Assembly: GCA_902787595.1 (NCBI GenBank)
Contig: CADAHD010000038.1
Coordinates: 1 to 18,684, forward strand
Length of the DNA: 18,684 nucleotides
Direction of reading: 5' to 3'
Origin: an uncultured Lachnospiraceae bacterium
GTDB lineage: Bacteria; Bacillota_A; Clostridia; Lachnospirales; Lachnospiraceae
The notes under the pieces were generated by a model. The model was given only the letters and a program-made list of their open reading frames with translations, was not told the DNA's origin and did no database searches. Positions within the stretch are counted from its first letter, which is position 1. Every line of letters begins with the position of its first letter. A program made the translations under genes and the position numbers. Below are positions 1 through 7,907 of this stretch, piece after piece.

Positions 1-246
1 CTGCGAAAGCTTCTTTTCCTTTATCTTTCCGATATTCTCACCGCATACCACTATATCGCCACTATAGTTACGGTCCAACCCGCCTATCAGATACAGCAGG
101 GTTGATTTGCCGGAGCCGGAGGGCCCCATGAGCGAAACAAATTCTCCTCTCTCTACCGTCATATCCGCGCCCTGCAGCACTTTTACTTCCAGCTCGTCTT
201 TACCGAATGATTTGTATACATTATCTACCGTGATTATCGTGTCCAT
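1..246 (-). CDS. ABC transporter ATP-binding protein, N-terminal part (cut by window edge)
   Basis: This is the nucleotide-binding subunit of an ABC transporter of the MacB/LolD type; only the first 82 residues lie in the window. It begins MDTIITVDNVYKSFG, the usual opening strand of this class, and carries a complete Walker A motif GPSGSGKST at residues 41-49, followed by LLYLIGGLD, typical of ATPases that pair with FtsX-like permeases. The signature motif and Walker B lie outside the window. A good ribosome site (AAGGAG) sits about 10 bases before the ATG. The gene starts 16 bp after the stop of the permease and is surely its partner, energising it at the inner face of the membrane. The substrate cannot be read from the sequence. 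Confidence 0.93.
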   Translation of the reverse strand, partial: MDTIITVDNVYKSFGKDELEVKVLQGADMTVERGEFVSLMGPSGSGKSTLLYLIGGLDRNYSGDIVVCGENIGKIKEKKLSQ

Positions 247-262
247 TTTATGACTCTCCTTT

Positions 263-2746
263 TTATTCGTACTTAAGCTCTTCAGCTATATTCATCTTAC
301 GTAAGTATCCTGCAGGTATCAGCGTGGTCAGCAGATATACGATAAGTATCACTGCCATATATGTCAGGCTGTTCGAAAAGCCTATGCCTCCGTTTGTCAT
401 GATGTCCATGTTCCCGTCACCGATCACATCAAACAGATGCGCCAATACCCGGTATAGAAAAGGTGCCGCAAGTCCCGCAACAACTGCGGATATGCCCATG
501 GAAAAGAAACTTTCCAGAAAGATCAGTCTCTTTAATTTATGTCTGGGAAGCGCCACCGAATAAAGCAGAGCTGTTTCACGCTTGCGTGTTATAAAGCCCA
601 GTGACTGGTTACCCGCTATACCTATCAGGGTAAGAGCCGTGCTTCCCGCTACGATCAGCCTGATGACAGTGGTCAGTCCGGATGCATTCTTCTTTTTTTC
701 TTCCTCACGCTCTGCCATGGTCTCTACAGAAAGCGCCTCTGTCTCCGAACTCTTTTCGATCTTATCCTTCAGCGCATCCGGATCGGAGGTTCTGATAAGT
801 ATATCCCCCAGCCTTCCGGCGTATGCATGATCATAAAGATCCCTGCTTATGACTACCGTAGCGATACCGCTAAACAAACTGTTCTTCAACTCCATGGTAT
901 CCCTTATGGTAAAATGTCTTTCCGTGGGAAAATCACCGTCAGGATTGAATACAAATCTGATCTCATCCCCCGCATTAAGCTTATAACGCTTTGCCAGTTC
1001 TTTGCTTATCACTATTTCATCATCCTTAAGCCCGTATCCCTCTGCAGGCAGTTCGGTTATTATACTGTGCTCCGTATCTGAAAGGATCGTAAATTCTCTG
1101 CTCTTTTCATCATTTATTGCTCCCTGTACCACAGGAGTCACATATACATAATCCGTCTCCTCAACGCCTTCGACTGACCTGATATATCGGTATGTATGAT
1201 CGTCATCGCTTCTTTGTATATTAACGATCACATCACAATCGTAATTCACCGAATCAAGATCGCTCAACATGGATGCCCCCACTCCGCCGATAAGCAGTGA
1301 AAGCGTAAGTGATGTAACACACAATACCGCTGTTCCCATGATGATCCTGTTCCTGGACATATTTTCGGCGGCAAGCTGCGCTATGGGAAGCGAAAGCTTA
1401 CGGCAAAGCCCGCTTATAAGCCGGGATATGATCCTGATAATAAAGGGGATCAATACTGCCGTGGCTACTACTCCGCATGCAAATGATACTGCCAGCGTAA
1501 AAAAGTTTTTAACCAGAAGCCCTGCAACTACAGCCACCACGCCAAGAACTATGCCTGTATAAAGCCTGCTCCATTTATATCTGAATTCCGTATCCTTATT
1601 CTCAAAGATGATGTCCCTTATGGGAATCTTTACGGCTTTGGTCAGCTCATACAGAGGATATGCGCACTCTACGATCACTGCTCCCAAAAGCACCAGCAGA
1701 TATACCCAGAAAGGTGTAGGCGTTATATAATGCGATATAGCTTTGCCGGTATCTGCACTTACAGTGAGCATCGATTCCAGGAATACAGGCTTTATGACAG
1801 AATACAGCCATATTCCCAAAACTGTTCCCAAAACTGCATAGAGTATATTTTCTATCAGCAGCACAAATGCCGTTTTCCCCTGTGTAACACCAAGACTCCT
1901 TAAAGTACCTATCACCGACATCCTCTCATTAACGATCTTCTCTGCTATTGAGATCGTTACGAATATCACCAGAAGAAATGAGATAAGAAAGAGCAGATAA
2001 AACAGATTATAGAGCTGTTCGATATCCCCATTATCCTCCATCTCGCTTATGACCTCGAGCATAGCGCCGGGATCATTGCTTCTGATATGATCGGCTATCT
2101 CAGAGATACGGCTGTCATCTGCTACATCGATCAGCCATACTTCATAGTCATTATCCGCCAGACAGCTTATCCTTCTCAGATTTTCGTTTGAAACGATGAT
2201 ATATTCTCCGTTCCAGATGATATTTTTAATATCGATAAGCTTAATGACTTTAAGCTTAAGTATCTCTTCATCTCTTGTCTCAAGTTCGATCGTATCTCCC
2301 ACCCCATAACCGTAATGCTCGGCATATTCTTTACTTATCACGGCAGTACCGTCGTCAATTTCCAACTCTTCGGTAATAAATGCCATATCGTATGCAGCCT
2401 TCATATCAGATATGGCTGTTACATCTATATATTTCTCAAATGAATACTCATATCCGGTGGTATCTCTCTCATACTCATACAGCCCGGCCTGACTGATACC
2501 GACCTTCCTGATATCTGCGATATCTTCAACTTCCTCTAACGCCTCGGGGGATGCATTCATAATGATGATATCCATCTTTCCGATCATATCCATCATATAT
2601 CCCTTCATGAGGCCTTCTATATTGTTCCTCATATCCACTGCCAGCAATGCCGCAAAGGAGGCAAAGGTGATGCAGAAGACCAGAAGCAGAAGACGGAGAG
2701 GTTTGGAAAATATGTTTTTTAATGAGTGTTTAATGATCAAGTTCAT
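263..2746 (-). CDS. ABC transporter permease, FtsX/MacB type with two FtsX domains
   Basis: An 827-residue membrane subunit of an ABC transporter. About ten membrane helices can be read: one near residues 18-38, three around 245-370, two around 395-440, one near 470-495, and three around 695-817. Two large extracytoplasmic domains fall between helices 1-2 (about 40-245) and 7-8 (about 495-690). This duplicated arrangement is that of the Firmicute permeases that export or detect peptides and lipids, or resist antimicrobial peptides; which of these applies here is not visible. The start has an AAGGAG ribosome site 8 bases upstream. It lies 17 bp after the M13 peptidase gene and 16 bp before the ATPase gene, so all three should be cotranscribed. 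An extracytoplasmic peptidase beside an exporter suggests peptide handling, but that is inference. Confidence 0.93.
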   Translation of the reverse strand: MNLIIKHSLKNIFSKPLRLLLLVFCITFASFAALLAVDMRNNIEGLMKGYMMDMIGKMDIIIMNASPEALEEVEDIADIRKVGISQAGLYEYERDTTGYEYSFEKYIDVTAISDMKAAYDMAFITEELEIDDGTAVISKEYAEHYGYGVGDTIELETRDEEILKLKVIKLIDIKNIIWNGEYIIVSNENLRRISCLADNDYEVWLIDVADDSRISEIADHIRSNDPGAMLEVISEMEDNGDIEQLYNLFYLLFLISFLLVIFVTISIAEKIVNERMSVIGTLRSLGVTQGKTAFVLLIENILYAVLGTVLGIWLYSVIKPVFLESMLTVSADTGKAISHYITPTPFWVYLLVLLGAVIVECAYPLYELTKAVKIPIRDIIFENKDTEFRYKWSRLYTGIVLGVVAVVAGLLVKNFFTLAVSFACGVVATAVLIPFIIRIISRLISGLCRKLSLPIAQLAAENMSRNRIIMGTAVLCVTSLTLSLLIGGVGASMLSDLDSVNYDCDVIVNIQRSDDDHTYRYIRSVEGVEETDYVYVTPVVQGAINDEKSREFTILSDTEHSIITELPAEGYGLKDDEIVISKELAKRYKLNAGDEIRFVFNPDGDFPTERHFTIRDTMELKNSLFSGIATVVISRDLYDHAYAGRLGDILIRTSDPDALKDKIEKSSETEALSVETMAEREEEKKKNASGLTTVIRLIVAGSTALTLIGIAGNQSLGFITRKRETALLYSVALPRHKLKRLIFLESFFSMGISAVVAGLAAPFLYRVLAHLFDVIGDGNMDIMTNGGIGFSNSLTYMAVILIVYLLTTLIPAGYLRKMNIAEELKYE

Positions 2747-2763
2747 TGTTATAATCTCCTTCC

Positions 2764-4785
2764 TTACCAGCGCGTTACTCTGTCTTCCGGAGCGACATAC
2801 ATTGCGTCGCCTTCTTTGACATCATAGATCTCATAAAATTGGTCAAAGAGCGGCACCACTGCATTTACGCGGATGATCGCCGGTGAGTGCTCGTCCGAAT
2901 AAAGCTGACTAAGCACACTGTCCTTAGGTGTAAGACTTGCCCATATCCTTGCATAGTTTTCGAACAGCTCTTTTCTCTGATCGTTGTTCTGTGTAAGCCG
3001 CAGTATGCAATCCACGCCGCTTATATCTGCCAGGTTTTCTCCAAGCGTAAGTTCTCCGTCCACAGGATGTACATCAAGTATCTTTTTTTCCGAATAATAA
3101 TCCTTAATATGCTCAGCCATTTTTTCAAAAGCCTCGCGGTCCTCCTTAGGGATCCATTCCGGATTATAATTTCCGTTCATGTCAAAGAGCATGCCGTGAT
3201 CGTCAAATGCATGGGAGATCTCGTGACCCACGACAGCACCTATCCCGCCCAGATTCTGCCAGTAGCTCTGCTCATGACTGTAGAAAGGTTCATTCATTAT
3301 GGCTAATGTGATATTTATTGAATTGATATCAGGCGCATAGCAGGCATTTACAGCCTGCGGAGCCATATTATTAAATCCGTTCCGCTCCACCTTGCTGCTC
3401 AGCATTTCAGCCCTTTCTTTATGATCCCTTATATTCAGCTTATGCTTTGTATCAAAAACTGAATGTCCTATAAGCGCAGCATCTTTCGGATCGACCGTAT
3501 GTGGCTCATCTGCTCCTATGAAATAAAGCATATTATCAAGCTTCGTCTTTATCGCGCTTTTACCTTTATCGCTGAGCCATTCGCAGTCGTCGATCATATA
3601 TACATATTCATCTACTATGGCATCCGTGATCTGCTTTACTTCCTCTACCGCTTTTTCATCATAATAGCGCTTAGCGTATTCTTCACCAAGTTCCCTGCCG
3701 AAAGCGTATTTGAGTCCGTCTCTGGCATATTTATCATTTGAAAACAGAACCGGGCGTCCTCCGTATTCTTTCGGAAGATAATCGCCGATACTGCACATAT
3801 AATCGTAAACAGCAATATCCTTCCACTGCTTAAGGTATTCATCGGTAAGAACGGAATCAATGAAAGAAAGCTGCCCCTCATCCCAAAGGTAGATACCCTC
3901 TGCCTTAACCTGCCCAAGGCCCATGCTCCGCAGTATCCCGTCCATTCCTATATTGGGGCACAAAGCATCTATCTCTTCTTTCGTTTTATATTTTGCCAGT
4001 TTCATGGATTCGCCCCAGTCTTTGGATATCAGCTCCACCAGCTCGATGTCGGTGGCCGTAGCTATATCTATTACCAGTCGGGCATCATCTACGCTGCGCT
4101 GCTTACTCTCTTCGCCGTCCATGCCTGTGTCGTTCAATACCTTTTTAAAGCCGGAGGCAACAGCCTGTCCGTATTCTCCTGCCATACATACTTCCTTAAG
4201 CCTGTGTCCGGTAGGATCGGAAAAAGGTCTTATGGAAATGCTCACTGATGACGCATCCTTAAGATCCGTACTGATATCAACACCCATGATGGGATCCGCT
4301 CCCCACTGCGTATACAGCTTTCCGCAGATATCAATGTATTCGTCCATGCTTGCGGCATTTTGTATCTCATCCACCATAGAGAGCATGTCTTTTATGTCTT
4401 CCTCATTCATAAATGCACCGCCTGTGGATGCATCAAACAGCTGGTAATAGGCATCATAGATCAGCTGCTCATTGCTGCCCGCTTTATAAGATGCCCTGTC
4501 GCCTTCTGCTATCTCTTTTATGATCGCATCCAGCTCTTCGTCCACCTTCTTATTGATCAGGGCAAAGGATCCGTAACTGCCTTTATACTCATCCAGATCC
4601 GCTTCGCACAGATATGCCGCATTTACATAACCGTTAAAATCGTCCTGCGCGCGGATACTTTCAGGATCAAAGCTTTCTTCCTCCTTTTCCGCTGCAGGCA
4701 GATCCCCGGGCGGTTCGCTTACGCTCACGCAGCCGCCAAGCAGAGTCGACGCCATAATAAGCATTATCAGAGATTTATGTTTCAT
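2764..4785 (-). CDS. M13 family (neprilysin/PepO-like) zinc metallopeptidase, lipoprotein
   Basis: A 673-residue zinc endopeptidase, probably tethered outside the membrane and cutting oligopeptides. From the chosen start MKHKSLIM the protein has a lipoprotein signal with lipobox LLGGC (Cys19). The catalytic region holds the zinc motif HEISH (521-525), the third ligand in GENLAD (Glu583, with Asp587), the substrate-binding NAxY motif as NACY (480-483), and HSPxxxRVN with His633 and Arg639, all classic M13 features. The C-terminus YVAPEDRVTRW is the usual bacterial M13 ending. The reading frame is open upstream to 5001, but that extension contains the promoter and no signal peptide; the start at 4785 gives a perfect lipoprotein signal and an AAAGG ribosome site. 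Most bacterial PepO enzymes are cytosolic or otherwise exported, so the lipoprotein form and coupling to an ABC exporter are informative. Confidence 0.95.
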   Translation of the reverse strand: MKHKSLIMLIMASTLLGGCVSVSEPPGDLPAAEKEEESFDPESIRAQDDFNGYVNAAYLCEADLDEYKGSYGSFALINKKVDEELDAIIKEIAEGDRASYKAGSNEQLIYDAYYQLFDASTGGAFMNEEDIKDMLSMVDEIQNAASMDEYIDICGKLYTQWGADPIMGVDISTDLKDASSVSISIRPFSDPTGHRLKEVCMAGEYGQAVASGFKKVLNDTGMDGEESKQRSVDDARLVIDIATATDIELVELISKDWGESMKLAKYKTKEEIDALCPNIGMDGILRSMGLGQVKAEGIYLWDEGQLSFIDSVLTDEYLKQWKDIAVYDYMCSIGDYLPKEYGGRPVLFSNDKYARDGLKYAFGRELGEEYAKRYYDEKAVEEVKQITDAIVDEYVYMIDDCEWLSDKGKSAIKTKLDNMLYFIGADEPHTVDPKDAALIGHSVFDTKHKLNIRDHKERAEMLSSKVERNGFNNMAPQAVNACYAPDINSINITLAIMNEPFYSHEQSYWQNLGGIGAVVGHEISHAFDDHGMLFDMNGNYNPEWIPKEDREAFEKMAEHIKDYYSEKKILDVHPVDGELTLGENLADISGVDCILRLTQNNDQRKELFENYARIWASLTPKDSVLSQLYSDEHSPAIIRVNAVVPLFDQFYEIYDVKEGDAMYVAPEDRVTRW

Positions 4786-4860
4786 CCTGTTTTCCTTTCT
4801 TAAAGTCTTTAGTATATTTATGCGGGATAGTGGCCGTCCATCCCACTTGCCTATGATGCC

Positions 4861-4889
4861 ATTATATGTCATTAAAATATCAAAAACAA
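4861..4889 (-). promoter_or_regulatory. Promoter of the M13 peptidase-ABC operon
   Basis: On the minus strand a perfect TATAAT (-10, 4861-4866) is preceded after exactly 17 bp by TTGTTT (-35, 4884-4889). The -35 box is weak (three of six matches to TTGACA), which fits a promoter needing an activator; direct repeats abut it upstream. The transcript would have a leader of about 70 bases before the ATG at 4785. Confidence 0.6.
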
Positions 4890-4894
4890 AAATA

Positions 4895-4926
4895 GTGGTG
4901 AAATGCGCGTTTTTTGTGGTGAAATG
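4895..4926 (-). promoter_or_regulatory. Pair of 11-bp direct repeats upstream of the -35 box, LytTR-like activator site
   Basis: The sequence CATTTCACCAC (minus strand) occurs twice, at 4916-4926 and 4895-4905, perfectly conserved and 21 bp from start to start, i.e. two helical turns. The proximal copy ends 5 bp before the -35 hexamer. Regulators of the LytTR class (AgrA, ComE, BlpR, VirR) bind direct repeats with this spacing just upstream of weak -35 boxes. The regulator gene is not in the window, so the assignment to that class is inference. Confidence 0.5.
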
Positions 4927-4952
4927 AAAAATCTCCCGCCTGTACGGGAGAT
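4927..4952 (-). terminator. Rho-independent terminator of the AAA-GGDEF-MATE operon
   Basis: A perfect 8-bp stem (ATCTCCCG at 4931-4938 with CGGGAGAT at 4945-4952) has a 6-base loop, and the minus-strand RNA continues with a U run (4927-4930). It lies about 30 bp after the MATE stop codon and just before the control region of the M13 operon, separating the two units. Confidence 0.85.
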
Positions 4953-4981
4953 CAGTCAAACACAAGGATCCGTTATCTGCT

Positions 4982-6391
4982 TTACGCAGGAATGGGCGCA
5001 ATGATCTGCTTATATATTCTTATCAGGAAGAAGGTAGTGACGGCAAGAGACATAAGCTCGGCTATCGGGAAACACCACCATATCAGATCAAGGCCGCCTA
5101 TAAGCGAAAGTATGTAAGCCGCGGGAACAAGCACTACCAGCTGTCTGGCCACGGATACTATCAGGCTGTACATGCCGTTGCCCAGCGCCTGGAAGGTGGT
5201 ACCGCCTATTATGCAGAACCATGCAAAGAGATAATGCCAGGCTATGGTCCTTAAAGCGGGCACTCCGTATATTATCAGGCTGTCGTCTCCGGTATCAAAT
5301 ATGCGCAGCAGCTGCTCCGGTATCAGTTCAAAAAGCGCAAAACCTATAGCCATAAAACCAAAAGCGTACATCATGGAAAGTTTGATAACACTCATCATGC
5401 GCTTTCTTTTCCTTGCGCCAAAGTTGTATGCCAATATAGGCACCATGCCGTTGTTCAAACCGAATATAGGCATGAAGAAAAGGCTCTGCAGTTTAAAATA
5501 TACGGTAAATACCGCAACAGACGCTTCATTCAGGCCGTTTAATATGCGGTTCATTGAATATGTCATGATCGAACCTATTGCCTGCATGACTATGGAAGGA
5601 AAACCTACGCTGTATATCCTCTTTATTATCGCAAGATCCGGCTTAAAGCCTCTGAAATCAAGCTGAACATCCTCATTAAACTTCCTGTTAAGTATATAAG
5701 CCAGGATCCCGGCAACCGTCTGCCCTACGATCGTTGCTACGGCTGCGCCCGCAACACGCATCTGCGGAAAGCCGAAATAACCGAAGATAAGTATGGGATC
5801 CAGTATGATGTTAATGATCGCGCCGGTTGTCTGCGTGATCATGGTATAAAAAGTCTTGCCTGTAGACTGCAGCAGACGTTCAAAAATAAACTGCATGTAT
5901 ATGCCCAGAGAACCGATGCAGACAATGCGCAGATACTGACTGCCGTATTCAAGTGTAAGTCCCGTTCCCTTTTGTGAAGCTATCAGCGTGGGCGCAAGGA
6001 AAACACCTATAAAAAGAAATAACAGGAAATTACAGAATGAAAGAAAAACACCGTTATTGGCTGCCTTCTGCGCGGTTGCCTTATCTTTTTCACCCAGGGC
6101 CTTTGACAATATGGCGTTAACGCCTACACAGGTACCTGTTGCAAATGCTATCAAAAGTGTCTGAAAAGGAAAGGCCATTCCCAGCGCAGAAAGCGCCGCT
6201 GTTCCGGCCGAAGCTGCATCTCCGCCTTCATCAACTATCCTTGCAACAAATATACTGTCTACTATATTATAGCAGGCTGTTACCAGCATGGATATTATCA
6301 TTGGAGTTGCCATGCCGATCAACAGCCTGTTCATGGGCATTACGCCCATCTTATTCTCTTTATCATTTACCTCAGCCAACTGCTTACTCAT
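4982..6391 (-). CDS. MATE family multidrug/metabolite efflux transporter
   Basis: A 469-residue integral membrane antiporter that exports cationic or aromatic compounds using a sodium or proton gradient. The protein begins with a short soluble stretch and then MNRLLIGMATPMIISML, the typical first MATE helix, followed by YNIVDSIFVARIVDEGG and a glycine/alanine-rich second helix region; about twelve hydrophobic segments follow, in two homologous halves. The length is normal for the family. The frame is open to 6451, but the start at 6391 (MSKQLAEVN) is preferred because its ATGAGTAA overlaps the stop of the cyclase gene by 8 bases, the usual arrangement for translational coupling, with a GAGGAAA ribosome site. 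It is the last gene of the operon. Its substrate cannot be told; overall it resembles the MepA-type clostridial branch. Confidence 0.92.
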   Translation of the reverse strand: MSKQLAEVNDKENKMGVMPMNRLLIGMATPMIISMLVTACYNIVDSIFVARIVDEGGDAASAGTAALSALGMAFPFQTLLIAFATGTCVGVNAILSKALGEKDKATAQKAANNGVFLSFCNFLLFLFIGVFLAPTLIASQKGTGLTLEYGSQYLRIVCIGSLGIYMQFIFERLLQSTGKTFYTMITQTTGAIINIILDPILIFGYFGFPQMRVAGAAVATIVGQTVAGILAYILNRKFNEDVQLDFRGFKPDLAIIKRIYSVGFPSIVMQAIGSIMTYSMNRILNGLNEASVAVFTVYFKLQSLFFMPIFGLNNGMVPILAYNFGARKRKRMMSVIKLSMMYAFGFMAIGFALFELIPEQLLRIFDTGDDSLIIYGVPALRTIAWHYLFAWFCIIGGTTFQALGNGMYSLIVSVARQLVVLVPAAYILSLIGGLDLIWWCFPIAELMSLAVTTFFLIRIYKQIIAPIPA

Positions 6392-7886
6392 CGCTTTCCT
6401 CTTCCCCGTTGTTTTTGGTATTATCCTCCACAAAGTCGTCGCCGTTTGCAATATCTTTTAACGCATTATCCGATAACAGCTTCATCAGATTTTCCGAATC
6501 CAGGAAATCCTCCGAGAATGTGATAACCGTATCGGATCTGAGCATATCCATTTCCTCTACAAGCAGCAGACGATATGAAGGCTGCGGCTCACCGGGAGTG
6601 ACGACCAGCTGGTTTCTGCCGTTCTGCTTTCCGTAATAAAGCTTTTCATCAGCCTCCTTGACCATTTCCTCCATGCTCTTATCCGGCGCCCCTTCTACGA
6701 GACCGAGAGTCATGGTTATCCTTATATCCAGAGCGCCGTAGGTTATATGCGCCGCTCTGATCTTGTCTATAAAAGTCTCTATGGATGCAGCAGCAGGCAC
6801 CAGACGCATATCTTCAAATATAAGCAGGAATTCCTCACCGCCCCATCTTACAGCATGTCCTCTTCCGGCCATAAGATTCTTTAATTCGCCCGCTACATGC
6901 TTAAGCACCACATCGCCCGCATCATGGCCGTATGTATCATTTACTTTTTTAAAGAAGTCGATATCGCCAATAGCAATGCAGAAAGGCGATCCGGATTCTA
7001 CCGACCTTTTTTGGATCACTTTAAATTTCGCATCGCCGCAGCGCCTGTTATACAGCGTGGTAAGCGGATCGCACTCTACCAGTATCCTGACGGCATTCTG
7101 CATTCTCACAATGTCTTCACCGGTTGCGCCGATCTCGTCGCCACGCGTAAGCACATCGTGAGGCATCTCATTGCTTAACTTGCCTGATACCATATTAGAC
7201 AGAAACGAATGCATGCTCTTAACCGCAGATACTATGGAATTAGTGTAGCGTATGCTTATGATGCTGGCCGTAAGCAGTCCCAGCACGGTTATTATCCATA
7301 TAGGCACTGATGAAGACGTTTCTTCACGTCTTACCTCTGCTGCCGTGATAGCCGTGCCTACCATCCCCGCAAGCGAGCCGTCCGAATTGATAAGGGGCAC
7401 ATAACATACATAATAGTATTTCCCCTCTTCTATCTCCGTTTTAAATTTCAGCGGCATCATCTTTCTCTCCATCTCACTGATGATGCTGGTATGCACGCCG
7501 CTTCCTATATAACGCACTCCGTCCTTATCTTTGAGCGTAGTCAGAATACGGGCATCTTTATAAAACAGCGTAATGTTCATGCCGCAGCTTTCTCCCACTC
7601 TGTCCAGATATGCATGATCTCCGGTCAGTTCCTTCTCGCCTTTATAAAGCGAAACAATTTTATCTCCCACCAGCACATAATCGCCTGGATACATCTCATC
7701 ATAGGCCTGCGCCACGGATACAGCCACCGCCTCCAGCGAACTGTATACCTGTTTCTCCAGAGAACTGCGGGTATTGAGCATGACAGCCACCAGTATGACT
7801 ATGCACATCACCAGCACAGGCAGAATGGTCCGCAACAGCACCGCCATCTGCAGCTTACCTATTTTTTTGTTTTCTATTACTTTCAT
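6384..7886 (-). CDS. Membrane-bound diguanylate cyclase (GGEEF) with extracytoplasmic sensor
   Basis: A 500-residue enzyme that makes cyclic di-GMP from two GTP. A membrane helix (about 16-38) and a second one (about 195-213) bracket an extracytoplasmic domain of about 155 residues, probably a single Cache-type sensor. A HAMP-like linker (about 214-268) leads to the GGDEF domain (about 270-430), with DPLTTLYNRR (273-282), the metal-binding IGDIDFF (306-312) and the active-site GGEEF (349-353). The inhibitory product site RxxD is missing: the aligned positions 340-343 read AGRG, so feedback inhibition is expected to be lost. A tail of about 65 residues, ending in an acidic stretch, follows the catalytic domain and matches nothing I know. 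It lies 21 bp after the second AAA+ gene and overlaps the MATE gene, so all four should be one transcript. Confidence 0.95.
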   Translation of the reverse strand: MKVIENKKIGKLQMAVLLRTILPVLVMCIVILVAVMLNTRSSLEKQVYSSLEAVAVSVAQAYDEMYPGDYVLVGDKIVSLYKGEKELTGDHAYLDRVGESCGMNITLFYKDARILTTLKDKDGVRYIGSGVHTSIISEMERKMMPLKFKTEIEEGKYYYVCYVPLINSDGSLAGMVGTAITAAEVRREETSSSVPIWIITVLGLLTASIISIRYTNSIVSAVKSMHSFLSNMVSGKLSNEMPHDVLTRGDEIGATGEDIVRMQNAVRILVECDPLTTLYNRRCGDAKFKVIQKRSVESGSPFCIAIGDIDFFKKVNDTYGHDAGDVVLKHVAGELKNLMAGRGHAVRWGGEEFLLIFEDMRLVPAAASIETFIDKIRAAHITYGALDIRITMTLGLVEGAPDKSMEEMVKEADEKLYYGKQNGRNQLVVTPGEPQPSYRLLLVEEMDMLRSDTVITFSEDFLDSENLMKLLSDNALKDIANGDDFVEDNTKNNGEEESDE

Positions 7887-7907
7887 AATCCGGCCTCATC
7901 CTATGAT

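Noticed and set aside
4786..5001. Upstream extension of the M13 peptidase frame
   Set aside because: It would bury the promoter and MATE terminator in coding sequence and destroy the lipoprotein signal that starts at 4785.
6392..6451. Upstream extension of the MATE frame
   Set aside because: It overlaps the end of the cyclase gene by 68 bp; the start at 6391 has a ribosome site and a normal 8-base overlap.
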